42,944 nucleotides of DNA, from NCBI RefSeq assembly GCF_020850895.1, contig NZ_JADZDS010000097.1:1-42944 (forward strand), given 5' to 3'. Numbering within the stretch: the first letter of the stretch is position 1; every line of letters begins with the position of its first letter. Source of the stretch: Thermomonas sp. GTDB taxonomy: Bacteria > Pseudomonadota > Gammaproteobacteria > Xanthomonadales > Xanthomonadaceae. Positions 7,812 to 17,026 of the stretch are shown here, in pieces. Under the pieces are notes generated by a model. It made no database searches and was not told the origin of the DNA. It saw nothing but the letters and a program-made list of their open reading frames with translations. The position numbers and the translations under genes were made by a program.

Positions 7812-8933
7812 TCAAGCCCAGCCAAGGACCTCCAGCAGGCGATAGAACAGCCAAGCCACCGTCGCTGACGCCGGGATCGTCAGGATCCAAGCCCAGATGA
7901 TCCGCTCGATGGTGTTGATCTTGAGTTTGCGCGGGTTCTTGGCGAATCCCACGCCCATGATCGCGGTGGATACCGTGTGGGTCGTCGAGACCGGCATGCC
8001 GAAATGGGCCGCCGTCATCAACACCGTGGCCGAACTCGTATCGACGGCAAATCCATCCAGCGGATGCAGCTTGACCATCTTGTGACCCAGCGTCTTGATG
8101 ATCCGCCAGCCGCCTGAAGCAGTGCCCGCCGCCATCACCAGCGCGCAGGTCACCACGATCCACGTCGCCACCTCCGCACCCGCCGACTGCGCCGGATGCA
8201 TGAACGCAAGCCAGTGCGGCAGATCGTCCAAGGCCCCGCTTGCTTCTGCCCCGACCAAGGTCAGGGCGATCACGCCCATGGTTTTCTGTGCGTCGTTATG
8301 GCCATGCGCATACCCCATGTATGCGGCGGACAGGATTTGCAGCTTGCCGAACAACGCATTGATCCAGCGCGGCCGGGCCAGCCGTCGCAACCAGCCCTTG
8401 GTGCGCTCCAGCCCGGATATCAACGTCCACAGCAGCACCATCAGGGTCAATCCCAACAGGAAGCCGACCAGCGGGGACGTCACCATCGGGACGATGACTT
8501 TCCACACCAGTCCCTTGCTCTTGGTCCAGTCGGCCGCGCTCTGGATCCAGATCAGCGCATCCCAGTTCATGTGCGCGGCCGACAGCGCCGCGCCGCACAA
8601 CCCTCCGATCAATGCGTGCGAGGACGATGACGGCAGCCCGAACCACCAGGTGACCAGGTTCCAAACGATCGCGCCCAGCAGTGCGGACAGCACCAACTGG
8701 GAGGAGGCATCCACGACTCCGGTATTGACAATGCCGGTGGCGATTGTGGCCGCGACCGCGGTGCCCGTCAGCGCACCCAGCAAATTGGTGACCGCCGCCA
8801 ACCCCACCGCCTGCATGGGCGTCAGCACCTTGGTGGCCACCGAAGCGGCGATGGAATTGGCGGTGTCATGGAAGCCGTTGATGAACTCGAAGATCAGCGC
8901 GGCGACCACGACGACAAGGACAAGCGTCAGCAT
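7812..8933 (-). CDS. PiT-family inorganic phosphate transporter
   Basis: A 373-residue inner-membrane permease that imports phosphate (often as a metal-phosphate complex) with a cation. The duplicated PiT signature is clear: FINGFHDTANSIAASVATK near residue 18 and YAHGHNDAQKTMGVIAL in the second half, each with the conserved G-H-D/N-D/A pattern. ATG 8933 is chosen because it starts immediately before the first membrane segment (MLTLVLVVVVAALIFEF); longer in-frame starts run into the upstream gene. The PhoU-like gene ends 13 bases upstream, so the two form an operon. Expression is likely controlled from the Pho-box promoter at 9610-9643. Confidence 0.95.
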   Translation of the reverse strand: MLTLVLVVVVAALIFEFINGFHDTANSIAASVATKVLTPMQAVGLAAVTNLLGALTGTAVAATIATGIVNTGVVDASSQLVLSALLGAIVWNLVTWWFGLPSSSSHALIGGLCGAALSAAHMNWDALIWIQSAADWTKSKGLVWKVIVPMVTSPLVGFLLGLTLMVLLWTLISGLERTKGWLRRLARPRWINALFGKLQILSAAYMGYAHGHNDAQKTMGVIALTLVGAEASGALDDLPHWLAFMHPAQSAGAEVATWIVVTCALVMAAGTASGGWRIIKTLGHKMVKLHPLDGFAVDTSSATVLMTAAHFGMPVSTTHTVSTAIMGVGFAKNPRKLKINTIERIIWAWILTIPASATVAWLFYRLLEVLGWA

Positions 8934-8946
8934 CCGGGCGCGTCCG

Positions 8947-9573
8947 TCAGGAATTCTTGAGCACGATTTGATAGGCAACCACGCCGGCCTCGCGGCAACG
9001 GTCGATCGCCTTTTCGAGGATTTCAAAGAATTCCTTGAGCAGGAACATCTGCAGGCTGTCGAGCTTGCCCGAGTAGATCTCCCGGTACAGTTCCAGCATC
9101 AGCCGATCGGCCTCGTTCTCGATCGATCGCAGTTTCTCGTTGAGCGCGGTCATGCGATCGAGGTTCATGTGCTCGAGTTGGTCGACCATCTCCACGACCA
9201 CCCCTGCCGCCTGTTCCAGCATCGCTGCCCGCGGCGCGAAATCGATGTTCCCGAGGTGCTGCACCGCCAGCGCATAGCGATCGGCGAATTTCTCGATCTG
9301 CTTCGGGATCTTGTGCAGCGCCGACCCCAACGCTTCGATGTCCTCGCGCTCGATCGGAGTGATGTAGCTGTCCACCAGCGCTTGGCTAATCTTGTCGGCA
9401 GCCGTGCGTTCGCGCAGGCGGGCTAGCTTGAAGGCGTCCAGCGCCGGCTCGCGATCCGGATCCCGCATCATCGCGTGCAACGCCTTGGCGCTGTCGAAGG
9501 CAGCCGCGGCAGCATCGTCAAGGAGGGCATAGAACTGGGTGCCGGATCCGAATATGGTCTGCAGTGAAAACAT
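8947..9573 (-). CDS. PhoU-like Pit accessory protein (DUF47 family)
   Basis: A 208-residue all-helical cytoplasmic protein of the DUF47/PhoU-like family, repeatedly found paired with PiT transporters and thought to modulate them. It starts MFSLQTIFGSGTQFYALLDDAA and shows the family's helix motifs, including REDIEALGSALHKIPKQIEKF and SIENEADRLMLELYREIYSG. The gene is first in the two-gene operon with pit (13-base spacing). No Shine-Dalgarno sequence is obvious before ATG 9573. Control by phosphate starvation is suggested by the Pho box upstream. Confidence 0.92.
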   Translation of the reverse strand: MFSLQTIFGSGTQFYALLDDAAAAAFDSAKALHAMMRDPDREPALDAFKLARLRERTAADKISQALVDSYITPIEREDIEALGSALHKIPKQIEKFADRYALAVQHLGNIDFAPRAAMLEQAAGVVVEMVDQLEHMNLDRMTALNEKLRSIENEADRLMLELYREIYSGKLDSLQMFLLKEFFEILEKAIDRCREAGVVAYQIVLKNS

Positions 9574-9609
9574 GGCGCGTCCGCGGGGTCGTAGGGGGCA
9601 ATGCGCGGC

Positions 9610-9643
9610 ATCCTAACGTCCCTATGTGACGCGTTCGTGACAG
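9610..9643 (-). promoter_or_regulatory. Candidate Pho box and -10 element of the phoU-like/pit operon
   Basis: Reading leftward, 9643-9626 contains CTGTCAC, four bases, then GCGTCAC: two 7-base half-sites at the 11-base period used by PhoB (consensus CTGTCAT-N4-CTGTCAT/C). Ten bases further on is TAGGAT (9610-9615), placed where the -10 of a PhoB-activated promoter should be. No separate -35 is present, as expected when a Pho box replaces it. Predicted transcription start is near 9603, giving a leader of about 30 bases. Confidence 0.55.
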
Positions 9644-9792
9644 TCCCGCGGCTGCTATCATGCCCACGCGCCACGCACAGCCATGGATTCCAACCCGATC
9701 CCACCGCCCCGTTCCGTGCATTGCCCCTGCTGGCAAGCGTTGCCGATCACAGGCAGCACACCGACTGCACGCGACCATCCTGGTATCCGCCC

Positions 9793-11112
9793 GTGCTGGA
9801 ACTGCTGATTGTCCTTGCCTTGCTCATCTTCAACGGCTTCTTCGCACTGTCGGAGATGGCGGTGCTCACCTCGCGCAAGGTCCGCCTCAAGCAACAGGCG
9901 GAAACCAGCCGTGGCGCACGCACCGCGCTTGAACTGGCTGAACGCCCGGAACGATTCCTGTCCACGGTCCAGGTCGGCATCACCAGCATCGTCATCTTGA
10001 CCGGCATGTACGGCGGCGACGCCATCGGCCTGCGCATCGGCCACTGGCTGGCGGTCAACGTGCCCACCCTCGGCCGCCATTCCGAAACCGTCGGCAACGT
10101 GCTTGCGGTCACCGTGATCACCTACCTCAGCATCGTGATCGGTGAATTGATTCCCAAGCGACTGGCGCTGTTGGCACCCGAGCGCATCGCCGCGACGGTG
10201 GCAACGCCAATGCGTTGGCTGGCTTGGTTGGCAAACCCCATCGTCGGGCTGCTGAGCGCGACCGTGCACGCCTTCCTCGCCCTGTTCCGGATCAAGAGCG
10301 GCAGCGACGACCAAGTCACCGAGGAAGAAATCCGGATGCTGGTCAGCGAGGGCCACGAACAGGGCGTGATCGACATCGACGAACGCAACATGGTCAATCG
10401 GGTGATGCGCCTGGGCGACCGCACCGCCGACAGCCTGATGACGCCGCGCACCCGGATCGCATGGCTGGACACCACCGCCACCCTGCAGGAAAACCTCGCG
10501 GTGATGCTGGAGCATGCGTATTCACGCTACCCGGTCCACCGCGGCAGCGACGCCGACGTGGCCGGCATGCTGGAGGTCAAGACCCTGCTGGACGAATTGG
10601 GCCGGCCGCGCCCGGACCTGTTCAACGACATCCGCCCTGCCCTGTTCGTGTCGGAATCCACCCACGCAATGAAGCTGCTGGAGCTGTTGCGCGAAGACCA
10701 GCAGTCGGCGGCGCTGGTGGTCGACGAATACGGCGACATCCAAGGCATGGTGACGATTGCAGACATCGTCGATGCGGTGATCGGGCGGCTCCAGACCGGC
10801 AGCGACGCCGACGACGGCGAAGCCTTGGTGGTCGAACGCGAGGACGGCTCGCTGCTGGTCGATGGCGGCCTGCACATCGACGAGCTGCGCGAGTTGACCG
10901 GCGAGCGCATCCCGGATGCCGACGAGATGGAATTCCATACCGCCGCGGGACTGGTGATCGCCCATTTCGGACGCATCCCGCGGGTCAGCGAATATTTCCG
11001 GATCGGCCAGTGGCGGATCGAAGTCGTCGACCTCGATGGCCCGCGCGTCGACAAACTCCTGCTGCAACGCGAGGTGCCCACGCCCCAACCGGCAGACCGG
11101 CAAGACGCATGA
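9793..11112 (+). CDS. CNNM/CorC-HlyC family membrane protein with paired CBS domains
   Basis: A 439-residue inner-membrane protein of the DUF21-CBS-CorC_HlyC type, often annotated as hemolysin family and linked to magnesium or cobalt efflux and tolerance. The N-terminal membrane domain begins VLELLIVLALLIFNGFFALS; the EMAVLTSRKVRLKQ loop and VITYLSIVIGELIPKRLAL are typical of DUF21. A cytoplasmic CBS pair follows (ADSLMTPRTRIAWLD and AALVVDEYGDIQGMVTIADI), then a C-terminal CorC/HlyC domain (DEMEFHTAAGLVIAHFGRIP). GTG 9793 is chosen because it matches the usual start; the frame runs further upstream to 9601, but that part is not protein-like. It converges on the GGDEF-EAL gene 12 bases away. 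Confidence 0.88.
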   Translation: MLELLIVLALLIFNGFFALSEMAVLTSRKVRLKQQAETSRGARTALELAERPERFLSTVQVGITSIVILTGMYGGDAIGLRIGHWLAVNVPTLGRHSETVGNVLAVTVITYLSIVIGELIPKRLALLAPERIAATVATPMRWLAWLANPIVGLLSATVHAFLALFRIKSGSDDQVTEEEIRMLVSEGHEQGVIDIDERNMVNRVMRLGDRTADSLMTPRTRIAWLDTTATLQENLAVMLEHAYSRYPVHRGSDADVAGMLEVKTLLDELGRPRPDLFNDIRPALFVSESTHAMKLLELLREDQQSAALVVDEYGDIQGMVTIADIVDAVIGRLQTGSDADDGEALVVEREDGSLLVDGGLHIDELRELTGERIPDADEMEFHTAAGLVIAHFGRIPRVSEYFRIGQWRIEVVDLDGPRVDKLLLQREVPTPQPADRQDA

Positions 11113-11124
11113 AGCCTGCTGCGA

Positions 11125-13251
11125 TCAGCCGAGCAAACGGACGAAATCGACCGCGGCCAAGGGCTCGCTGAGCCAGTAACCCTGCACGAAATCGCCATCG
11201 CGCTCGCGCAGCAGGTCGTATTGGCCACGTTGCTCGACGCCTTCGGCCACGACCACGATCCCGAGCGAATGCGCCATCGCCATGGTGGCGCTGGTCAACG
11301 CAAGATCGCCAGGGTCATCAAGCAGGTCGGTAATGAAACTGCGGTCGATCTTCAGGCCATCCACCTGCACCCGGCGCAGGTGATTGAGGCTGGAATAGCC
11401 GGTGCCGAAGTCATCCAACCACACCCGCACGCCCAGGTTGCGCAGCTTGGACAGCAAGTCCGCGGCATGCGCCACGTCGCGGATCACCGCGGTTTCAGTC
11501 ACCTCGAGATGCAACAGGTTGGCGGCGAGTCCGCTTTTTCGCAATGCCTCGGTGACCTGAGCGAACAGGCCGGAACTGCGCAACTGGCGCCCCGACACGT
11601 TCACCGACACGAACGGCCGCGAGCCGTCAGCAAGCGCCGGCCACTGGGCCGCCTCCCGGCACGACAGGGCGAGGACTTGTTCACCAATCTCGTCGATCAG
11701 ACCGCTTTGCTCGGCCACCGGGATGAACGCTTCCGGCGCAATCGCCCCTTCCACCGGATGGGCCCAGCGCAGCAGCGCCTCGGCGCCAACCAGCACGCGA
11801 TCGCGGGTCCGGTAGATCGGCTGGTAGACCACCGACATCTCGCCGCGCTCCCAAGCACCGCGCAGGTCCTGCTCCATCCGCAGCCGCTGCATCGCATCCT
11901 CGTCAACTGCACGACTGTAGAAACGAAAGCAGTTCTTGCCGGCGAATTTGGCTTGGTACATCGCGATGTCGCCGCATTTCATCAACTGCGAGGTGGTATT
12001 GGCATCGTCCGGGAAGACCGCGATCCCGACCGAAGTCCCCAACACCAGACGCCGCCCGTGGAGCAGCAGCGGCTGGGCCAGGTCATGGACCAGCGCTTCG
12101 GCAATCCGGGTCGCCTGCCCGCGCAAGTCGGTGCCCGCCACGGCCTCCAGCAAGATCACAAACTCGTCGCCACCGAGACGAGCAACCAAGGTCCTTGCAC
12201 CGTCCTTCTGGGCCACGGCATGTTCGATCCGGGCCGCCGTCTGCACAAGCACGTCGTCGCCCGCCTCGTGCCCGAGGGTATCGTTGATTCCCTTGAAGTC
12301 GTCGAGATCGGCAAACAGCAGTGCAAGCTGGCAGCCGGTCCCGTGCATTTCGCGCAGGCGCTGTTCCAGGTCAGCCCGGAACGCCAGCCGGTTGGCCAGT
12401 CCGGTCAGGGCATCGCTGTAGGCGGCCCGACGCATGTCACGGTCATGTCGCGCCACGCTTTCACGCATGTGCTCGAAGGCGTGGACTAGGTCACCCAGCT
12501 CATCGTTGCGCTCCGCCACCGGGACCGGCGAGGAAAAATTGCCGCTTTCGATTTCCCGCGCGGCGTCGGCGAGTTTCCTGATCGGCTGCACCAGGATCCG
12601 CTGTATCATCACGGCCCCGAAGACGCACACCACCGCCAAACCAAGGCACATCAGCAGCAGGCCCCACAGTCCGCGCCGGCTGACCTCGGAAAGCCGCGAG
12701 CGCAGCCCGCTGAGCGTCTCCTCCTCGGCCTGCGCGGCCGCAGATGACGAGTAGCCGATGCGAACGCCGCCCAGTCGCTCGTTGCCGACCGAGATCGGAC
12801 GGGAAACGTCAATGCGCTCGCCAGCCTGCAACACCATGGGTCCATTTGCTGCCACGATCCGGGATGCAAGTGCGTCCTGCATCGGCCGGCCATAGGCCGG
12901 GATATCCCCCGAACCATCGTGGAGGATGCGGCCCTGCGGGTCATAAACGAGGACGTAGGTGACGTTCGGCGCCCGCTTGGCGTCGCGCGCGAGGTTGCCG
13001 ACATCCTCGAGGTCGAAGAAATAGAGCGGATTCGCCAGCGAATCGGCGAGCTGATGAACCTGCGCCTCGCCGCTCTGGCGCAGTTGGGCCCTGAGCAACG
13101 ACTGGGTGCTCTGACGGGCAATCTCGAACGTCTGGCGCTCACCGCTCATCTGCTGGAACCACAGCCCCAGCGTCAATATGAGCATCAGCATGAACACCAC
13201 CACCATCGCGGTGGTGTAGCGCCACTGCAGGCTCGATCGGCGGATGTTCAC
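11125..13251 (-). CDS. Membrane GGDEF-EAL protein (diguanylate cyclase/phosphodiesterase) with HAMP domain
   Basis: A 708-residue cyclic-di-GMP enzyme. It has a membrane helix at about 13-33, a periplasmic sensor region at about 35-192, a second helix at 194-218, a HAMP linker at about 216-268, a GGDEF domain at about 275-440 and an EAL domain at about 455-705. The cyclase motif is intact (GGDEF, 360-364); the usual RxxD inhibitory site just upstream is absent. The EAL domain keeps E491-A-L-L-R-W, DDFGTGYSSL and KIDRSF, so both activities are possible. Its ATG overlaps the stop of the upstream PhnD-like gene by four bases, implying that the periplasmic binding protein reports a ligand to its sensor domain. 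Confidence 0.95.
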   Translation of the reverse strand: MNIRRSSLQWRYTTAMVVVFMLMLILTLGLWFQQMSGERQTFEIARQSTQSLLRAQLRQSGEAQVHQLADSLANPLYFFDLEDVGNLARDAKRAPNVTYVLVYDPQGRILHDGSGDIPAYGRPMQDALASRIVAANGPMVLQAGERIDVSRPISVGNERLGGVRIGYSSSAAAQAEEETLSGLRSRLSEVSRRGLWGLLLMCLGLAVVCVFGAVMIQRILVQPIRKLADAAREIESGNFSSPVPVAERNDELGDLVHAFEHMRESVARHDRDMRRAAYSDALTGLANRLAFRADLEQRLREMHGTGCQLALLFADLDDFKGINDTLGHEAGDDVLVQTAARIEHAVAQKDGARTLVARLGGDEFVILLEAVAGTDLRGQATRIAEALVHDLAQPLLLHGRRLVLGTSVGIAVFPDDANTTSQLMKCGDIAMYQAKFAGKNCFRFYSRAVDEDAMQRLRMEQDLRGAWERGEMSVVYQPIYRTRDRVLVGAEALLRWAHPVEGAIAPEAFIPVAEQSGLIDEIGEQVLALSCREAAQWPALADGSRPFVSVNVSGRQLRSSGLFAQVTEALRKSGLAANLLHLEVTETAVIRDVAHAADLLSKLRNLGVRVWLDDFGTGYSSLNHLRRVQVDGLKIDRSFITDLLDDPGDLALTSATMAMAHSLGIVVVAEGVEQRGQYDLLRERDGDFVQGYWLSEPLAAVDFVRLLG

Positions 13252-14213
13252 TCGACTTCCCTGCGTACGCGCTGCACTCCACGGCCCAGGCTACGCAGCA
13301 TCGCCCGGTCCTGTGCCGTGATCGGAACAAAGCGCGAGGTCCCCATGAAACTGCGCAACGCGGCTGCGGCGGCGGGATCGCTGGCCGCTTCCAGCAGGAC
13401 TTCGCGCAGGCGCGCCTCTAGCCGAGGGTCCAGGCCATTGCGCGCCAGCATCACCGCACGCGGGACGTCCTCGCTCTGGCCGATGACCCGGAAATCGCGA
13501 GCAAACACCGAAGGCATGCGCTGCGGGTGGCCCCAGTCGATGTTGCTCAACACCCCGGCGGCAACCAGGCGCTTGTGCACCCATGTGGAGATATTGAGCT
13601 CGGTTCGTGCAAAAACGTAGCCGATCCGACCAGCCGCGGGCCGATCGGTCGGCGACAGCAGCGGCTCGAGCGATTCCCCGGCATCCAGCAATTGCGCCGC
13701 CGGAAGGTAGTAGGCGCTGGTCGACAATGGATTCTGGAACGCCACACTGTGGCCTTGGAGGTCATGCAAGGTGTGGATGGGGCTGTCCTTGCGCACGAAG
13801 AAAATCGCATGGTAGTGCGACACCCCGTCGCGCTCACTGATCAAGAACGAATGGGCCACCCCGCGGTCTTCCAGTCCTGCGGCATTGCCCGCGGTTTCAT
13901 TGATCAGGTCGACGCGGCCGCGGCGCAGATAGCTGGACATCTGCTGCAGGTCGCGCGCCATCAGGATTCGGCCACTGCGGATGCCCACGTCATGCAGGCG
14001 CGGAACAAGGTATTGCAGCAGCGGCTCGAGCTGCTCGTAATGGGCCTTGGGATCGTCGCTGATCCGTCCCAGCACCAGCACGCTGGACTCACCGCCCACA
14101 TCATTCGCGTCCTGCGCCGAGACTGTCGGAGCAAAGGAAAAAAGCAGTCCGAGCACGCAAACGAGCGCCCACAGGAGACGAGCCGAGGCTGGCGGCATGT
14201 TTCGTACAAACAT
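13248..14213 (-). CDS. PhnD-like periplasmic substrate-binding protein coupled to the GGDEF-EAL enzyme
   Basis: A 321-residue exported binding protein of the PhnD/phosphonate-type periplasmic family. From ATG 14213 (or the in-frame ATG 14195) a signal peptide is seen (LLWALVCVLGLLFSFAPTVSAQ). The family's ligand-site loop SVAFQNPLSTSAYYLPA matches the STSGY-P pattern of PhnD homologues, preceded by the inter-lobe DSPIHTLHDLQG. There is no permease or ATPase gene nearby; instead the downstream, 4-base-overlapping gene is a GGDEF-EAL sensor. The protein therefore probably serves as a sensor subunit rather than a transport component. The frame continues upstream to 14522, but that section lies opposite trmJ and is not coding. 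The ligand is unknown. Confidence 0.87.
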   Translation of the reverse strand: MFVRNMPPASARLLWALVCVLGLLFSFAPTVSAQDANDVGGESSVLVLGRISDDPKAHYEQLEPLLQYLVPRLHDVGIRSGRILMARDLQQMSSYLRRGRVDLINETAGNAAGLEDRGVAHSFLISERDGVSHYHAIFFVRKDSPIHTLHDLQGHSVAFQNPLSTSAYYLPAAQLLDAGESLEPLLSPTDRPAAGRIGYVFARTELNISTWVHKRLVAAGVLSNIDWGHPQRMPSVFARDFRVIGQSEDVPRAVMLARNGLDPRLEARLREVLLEAASDPAAAAALRSFMGTSRFVPITAQDRAMLRSLGRGVQRVRREVE

Positions 14214-14223
14214 CCCGTCAAGA

Positions 14224-15030
14224 CTACAGGATTTCGCCGTCGCCAGTGCGCTGTCCGGCAAGCCGCGCCATGCGTTCGGAATCGGCAAGGATCCCGTGCA
14301 GCAGGCGAACTTCGGCGGCATCGAGGTTGGCGCGCAGGTACAGCCGCCTGAGCTTGCGCAGTGCAGAATCCGGCGTGCGTCCCTTGTGGAAATCGATGGC
14401 GTCGAGGGTCGTGGCCAAATGCTCGAACAGGCCTTCGAGTTGGGCGTGGGTTGCTGCCTCGGCGCTCGGTGGCGGCGTGCGCGTTCCTTCCACGCGTCCG
14501 GCACCCTCGCCGCCGGTGTCACCGAGCAGTGCGCACCGCAGCTCGTAGCTCAGCACCTGCACCGCCGCCGCGAGGTTGAGCGAACTGAACTCGGGATTGG
14601 AGGGGATGTGCACGGCGCCATGGCACAGGGCCATCTCGGCATTGTCGAGGCCGCTGCGCTCACGCCCGAACACCAGTGCCACCGGCCCGTTGGCCGCGGC
14701 GAGCACCGCACGCCCGGCGGCGTCGCGAGGATGCATCGGTTCCAACTGGATGCGCCGGTTGCGGGCAGTGCAGCCCAGAACCCAACGGCAGTCGGATATC
14801 GCCTCGACCAGGCCGGCAAAGACCGGGGCAGCTTCGATCAAGTCATCGGCACCCGCGGCCATGGCATGGGTGTCGCGATCGGGCGCCTTTTCAGGCGCCA
14901 CCAGCACCAGTCGGGTCAGGCCCATGGCCTTCATCGCCCGTGCCGCCGATCCGATATTGCCGGGATGCTGGGTACCGACCAGCACGATGCGCAGGTTGCG
15001 TTCGAGCGTCGCTTGCGATGTTGCATCCAT
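14224..15030 (-). CDS. trmJ: tRNA (cytidine/uridine-2'-O-)-methyltransferase TrmJ
   Basis: A SPOUT-class RNA 2'-O-methyltransferase that modifies position 32 of tRNAs using S-adenosylmethionine. From ATG 15030 it has 268 residues. The N-terminal knotted domain shows LRIVLVGTQHPGNIGSAARA, MKAMGLTRLVLVAPE, VALVFGRERSGLDN and HIPSNPEFSSLNLAAAVQVL, all SPOUT motifs. The C-terminal part (DAIDFHKGRTPDSALRKLRRL) is the TrmJ-specific extension. It ends 10 bases upstream of the PhnD-like gene on the same strand, so it may share a transcript. It is divergent from suhB, an arrangement seen in related bacteria. Confidence 0.93.
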   Translation of the reverse strand: MDATSQATLERNLRIVLVGTQHPGNIGSAARAMKAMGLTRLVLVAPEKAPDRDTHAMAAGADDLIEAAPVFAGLVEAISDCRWVLGCTARNRRIQLEPMHPRDAAGRAVLAAANGPVALVFGRERSGLDNAEMALCHGAVHIPSNPEFSSLNLAAAVQVLSYELRCALLGDTGGEGAGRVEGTRTPPPSAEAATHAQLEGLFEHLATTLDAIDFHKGRTPDSALRKLRRLYLRANLDAAEVRLLHGILADSERMARLAGQRTGDGEIL

Positions 15031-15123
15031 GTGCCAATGGTAAACTCTCCGCCCCGGACCCGAGCCGGACGCGCTCTTTTCCATCATCGTCCTTGACGCC
15101 TTATGCCTGCGAGGCCCTTTGCC

Positions 15124-15945
15124 ATGCAAAAACCGATCGTCAACGTCATGGTCAAGGCGGCACGTGCAGCCGGTGGCGTGCTGCTGCGCGGAATGAACAA
15201 GCTGGATGCGATCAGCGTGGTCGAAAAGGACCGGCTGGACTACGCCAGCGAGCTGGATGACCAGGCCGAAAAAGCGATCATTCGCGAACTGAAGCGTGCC
15301 CATCCCGATGCCTCGTTCCTCGGCGAGGAAGGCGGTGCCCAGGGACGCGGCGGCGCGCTGTTCGTGATCGATCCGCTGGATGGCACCAGCAACTACCTGC
15401 GCGGGTTCCCCCACTGGTGCGTCTCCATCGCCTTGGTCGAAGGTGGGGTGGCGCAGCACGGCGTGGTGTTCGATCCCTTGCGGAACGAATTGTTCCTTGC
15501 CAGCCGCGGTGCAGGTGCAGTGCTCAACGACCGCCGCATCCGCGTCTCCGAGCGCAAGGACCTCAACGGCGCCGTGCTGGCCACCGGCTTCCCGCCGCGC
15601 GAACGAGAACGCGCCCCGGCGCAGCTCGAATGCCTGCGCGGCATCCTGCAGCAGGCCGAGGATTTCCGTCGCACCGGATCTGCGGCACTCGACCTGGCCT
15701 ATGTCGCCAGCGGTCGCTGCGACGGCTATTTCGAAGCCGGCTTGAAGGCTTGGGACGTCGCCGCCGGACAATTGCTGGTGCGCGAGGCCGGCGGCCGAGT
15801 CTGCGATTTCCGTGGCACGCAGCCCGGCCCGATGGCTGCGCGCGCGGCCGACAGCAGCCACCAGGTCATTGCCGGCAACGTGAAACTTACCGACGTACTG
15901 CAGAAGGCCATCGTCGATTCCGGTTACGCAGCGGCGTTCCGCTGA
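15124..15945 (+). CDS. suhB: Inositol-1-monophosphatase SuhB
   Basis: A 273-residue magnesium-dependent phosphatase of the inositol monophosphatase family; in enterobacteria SuhB also takes part in rRNA transcription antitermination. Metal-binding motifs are intact: the GEEGG segment, DPLDGTSNY, and the C-terminal [18 protein letters not shown] 15124 gives the usual N-terminus ([14 protein letters not shown]), with GAGG in the preceding bases; an in-frame ATG at 15103 adds only seven residues. It is monocistronic, divergent from trmJ and convergent with secF, with a strong hairpin in between. Confidence 0.94.
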   Translation: MQKPIVNVMVKAARAAGGVLLRGMNKLDAISVVEKDRLDYASELDDQAEKAIIRELKRAHPDASFLGEEGGAQGRGGALFVIDPLDGTSNYLRGFPHWCVSIALVEGGVAQHGVVFDPLRNELFLASRGAGAVLNDRRIRVSERKDLNGAVLATGFPPRERERAPAQLECLRGILQQAEDFRRTGSAALDLAYVASGRCDGYFEAGLKAWDVAAGQLLVREAGGRVCDFRGTQPGPMAARAADSSHQVIAGNVKLTDVLQKAIVDSGYAAAFR

Positions 15946-15973
15946 CCAACGCAGGTCTGCAGCACGCATAACA

Positions 15974-16001
15974 CAAGGCCGCGCAGTGCGCGGCCTTGCT
16001 T
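15974..16001. terminator. Bidirectional intrinsic-like terminator between suhB and secF
   Basis: An 11-bp perfect stem (CAAGGCCGCGC, 15974-15984; GCGCGGCCTTG, 15988-15998) with a 3-base loop lies 28 bases after suhB. The flanks are only modestly T-rich (CTT to the right, and TTGTGTT on the opposite strand), so it can serve both converging genes. Confidence 0.75.
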
Positions 16002-16051
16002 CGACAAGCCATGCACGGGGCCGGGAGCAAGCGCACCCGGACCCACTGCTG

Positions 16052-17014
16052 TCACGGCCGCTTGGCCAGCTCCGCGTGGTCCTTGGCCTTGGGCATCAGG
16101 TCCTGCTTGCTGACCTTCAACCCGCCGATGGTCAGCAACGCACAGGAAATGAAGATCGACGACAGCGTGCCGATCACGATGCCGATCATCTGCGATTCCG
16201 CCATCCCGCGCAGCGAATCGCCACCAAACAGATACAACGCCAGCGCGGTCAGGAACGCGACGAATGACGTGATGACGGTACGCGACAGGGTTTGGTTGAC
16301 CGACTTGTTCATGATATCGGTCGGGGCCAGGCGCAGGCTGCGGAAGTTTTCGCGCACGCGGTCGAACACCACGATGGTGTCGTTGATCGAGAAACCCATC
16401 ACCGAAAGGATGCCGGCCAGCACATTGAGGTCGAACTCGTGCCGGCTGATCGCGAACCAGCCCGCGCAGACGATGACGTCATGCAAGGTGCCGATGGTTG
16501 CCGCGATCGCGAATTTCTTCTCGAACCGTATCGAGATGTACAGCAGGAAACCGATGATCACGAACAGCGCCGCATACATGCCGTTCAAGGCCAAGTCCTT
16601 GCCGACCTCGGCACTGATCACCGAACTGCTGCGCTTGGTCGCCGGATTGCCCTGGAGCGAGGCCGCCCGCGCCACCGCGTCACCGATGCTGGATGCCTTG
16701 TTCTGGTCGCCCTCCTTCTTGTCGTCGGTCTGCAGGCGCACCAGCAGGTCGTGGTCGCTGCCGAAACTCTGCACCTCCGCGCCATGGAAGCCGGCCGCGA
16801 CCAGTTGTTCGCGGACCCTGTCGACATTGGGTTTCTGCGCGTAGCGCAATTCGACGCCGACACCACCGGTGAAGTCGAGCGAGAAATTGAACCCTTGCGT
16901 CATCATCGCGATGATCGAGGCGAACATCAGCACAGCAGCAACCGTCAGCGAGGCCACGCGCATCCGCATGAAGTCGATGTTGCTGTTGTAGGGGAACACA
17001 TTGAAAGGCTTCAT
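16052..17014 (-). CDS. secF: Protein translocase subunit SecF
   Basis: A 320-residue inner-membrane protein that with SecD uses the proton gradient to pull secreted proteins out of the SecYEG channel. It has an N-terminal membrane helix (residues about 17-40), the FSLDFTGGVGVELRY motif, a periplasmic region at about 45-135 and five more membrane helices, with typical SecF motifs (VMGFSINDTIVVFDRVREN; SRTVITS). It starts at ATG 17014, 12 bases after the secD stop, and is the last gene of the queA-tgt-yajC-secD-secF operon. Confidence 0.97.
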   Translation of the reverse strand: MKPFNVFPYNSNIDFMRMRVASLTVAAVLMFASIIAMMTQGFNFSLDFTGGVGVELRYAQKPNVDRVREQLVAAGFHGAEVQSFGSDHDLLVRLQTDDKKEGDQNKASSIGDAVARAASLQGNPATKRSSSVISAEVGKDLALNGMYAALFVIIGFLLYISIRFEKKFAIAATIGTLHDVIVCAGWFAISRHEFDLNVLAGILSVMGFSINDTIVVFDRVRENFRSLRLAPTDIMNKSVNQTLSRTVITSFVAFLTALALYLFGGDSLRGMAESQMIGIVIGTLSSIFISCALLTIGGLKVSKQDLMPKAKDHAELAKRP

Positions 17015-17026
17015 CGCATGTGCTCC

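Noticed and set aside
15031-15969. Upstream extension of the trmJ frame
   Set aside because: It lies opposite suhB and has no protein-like features; TrmJ begins normally at 15030.
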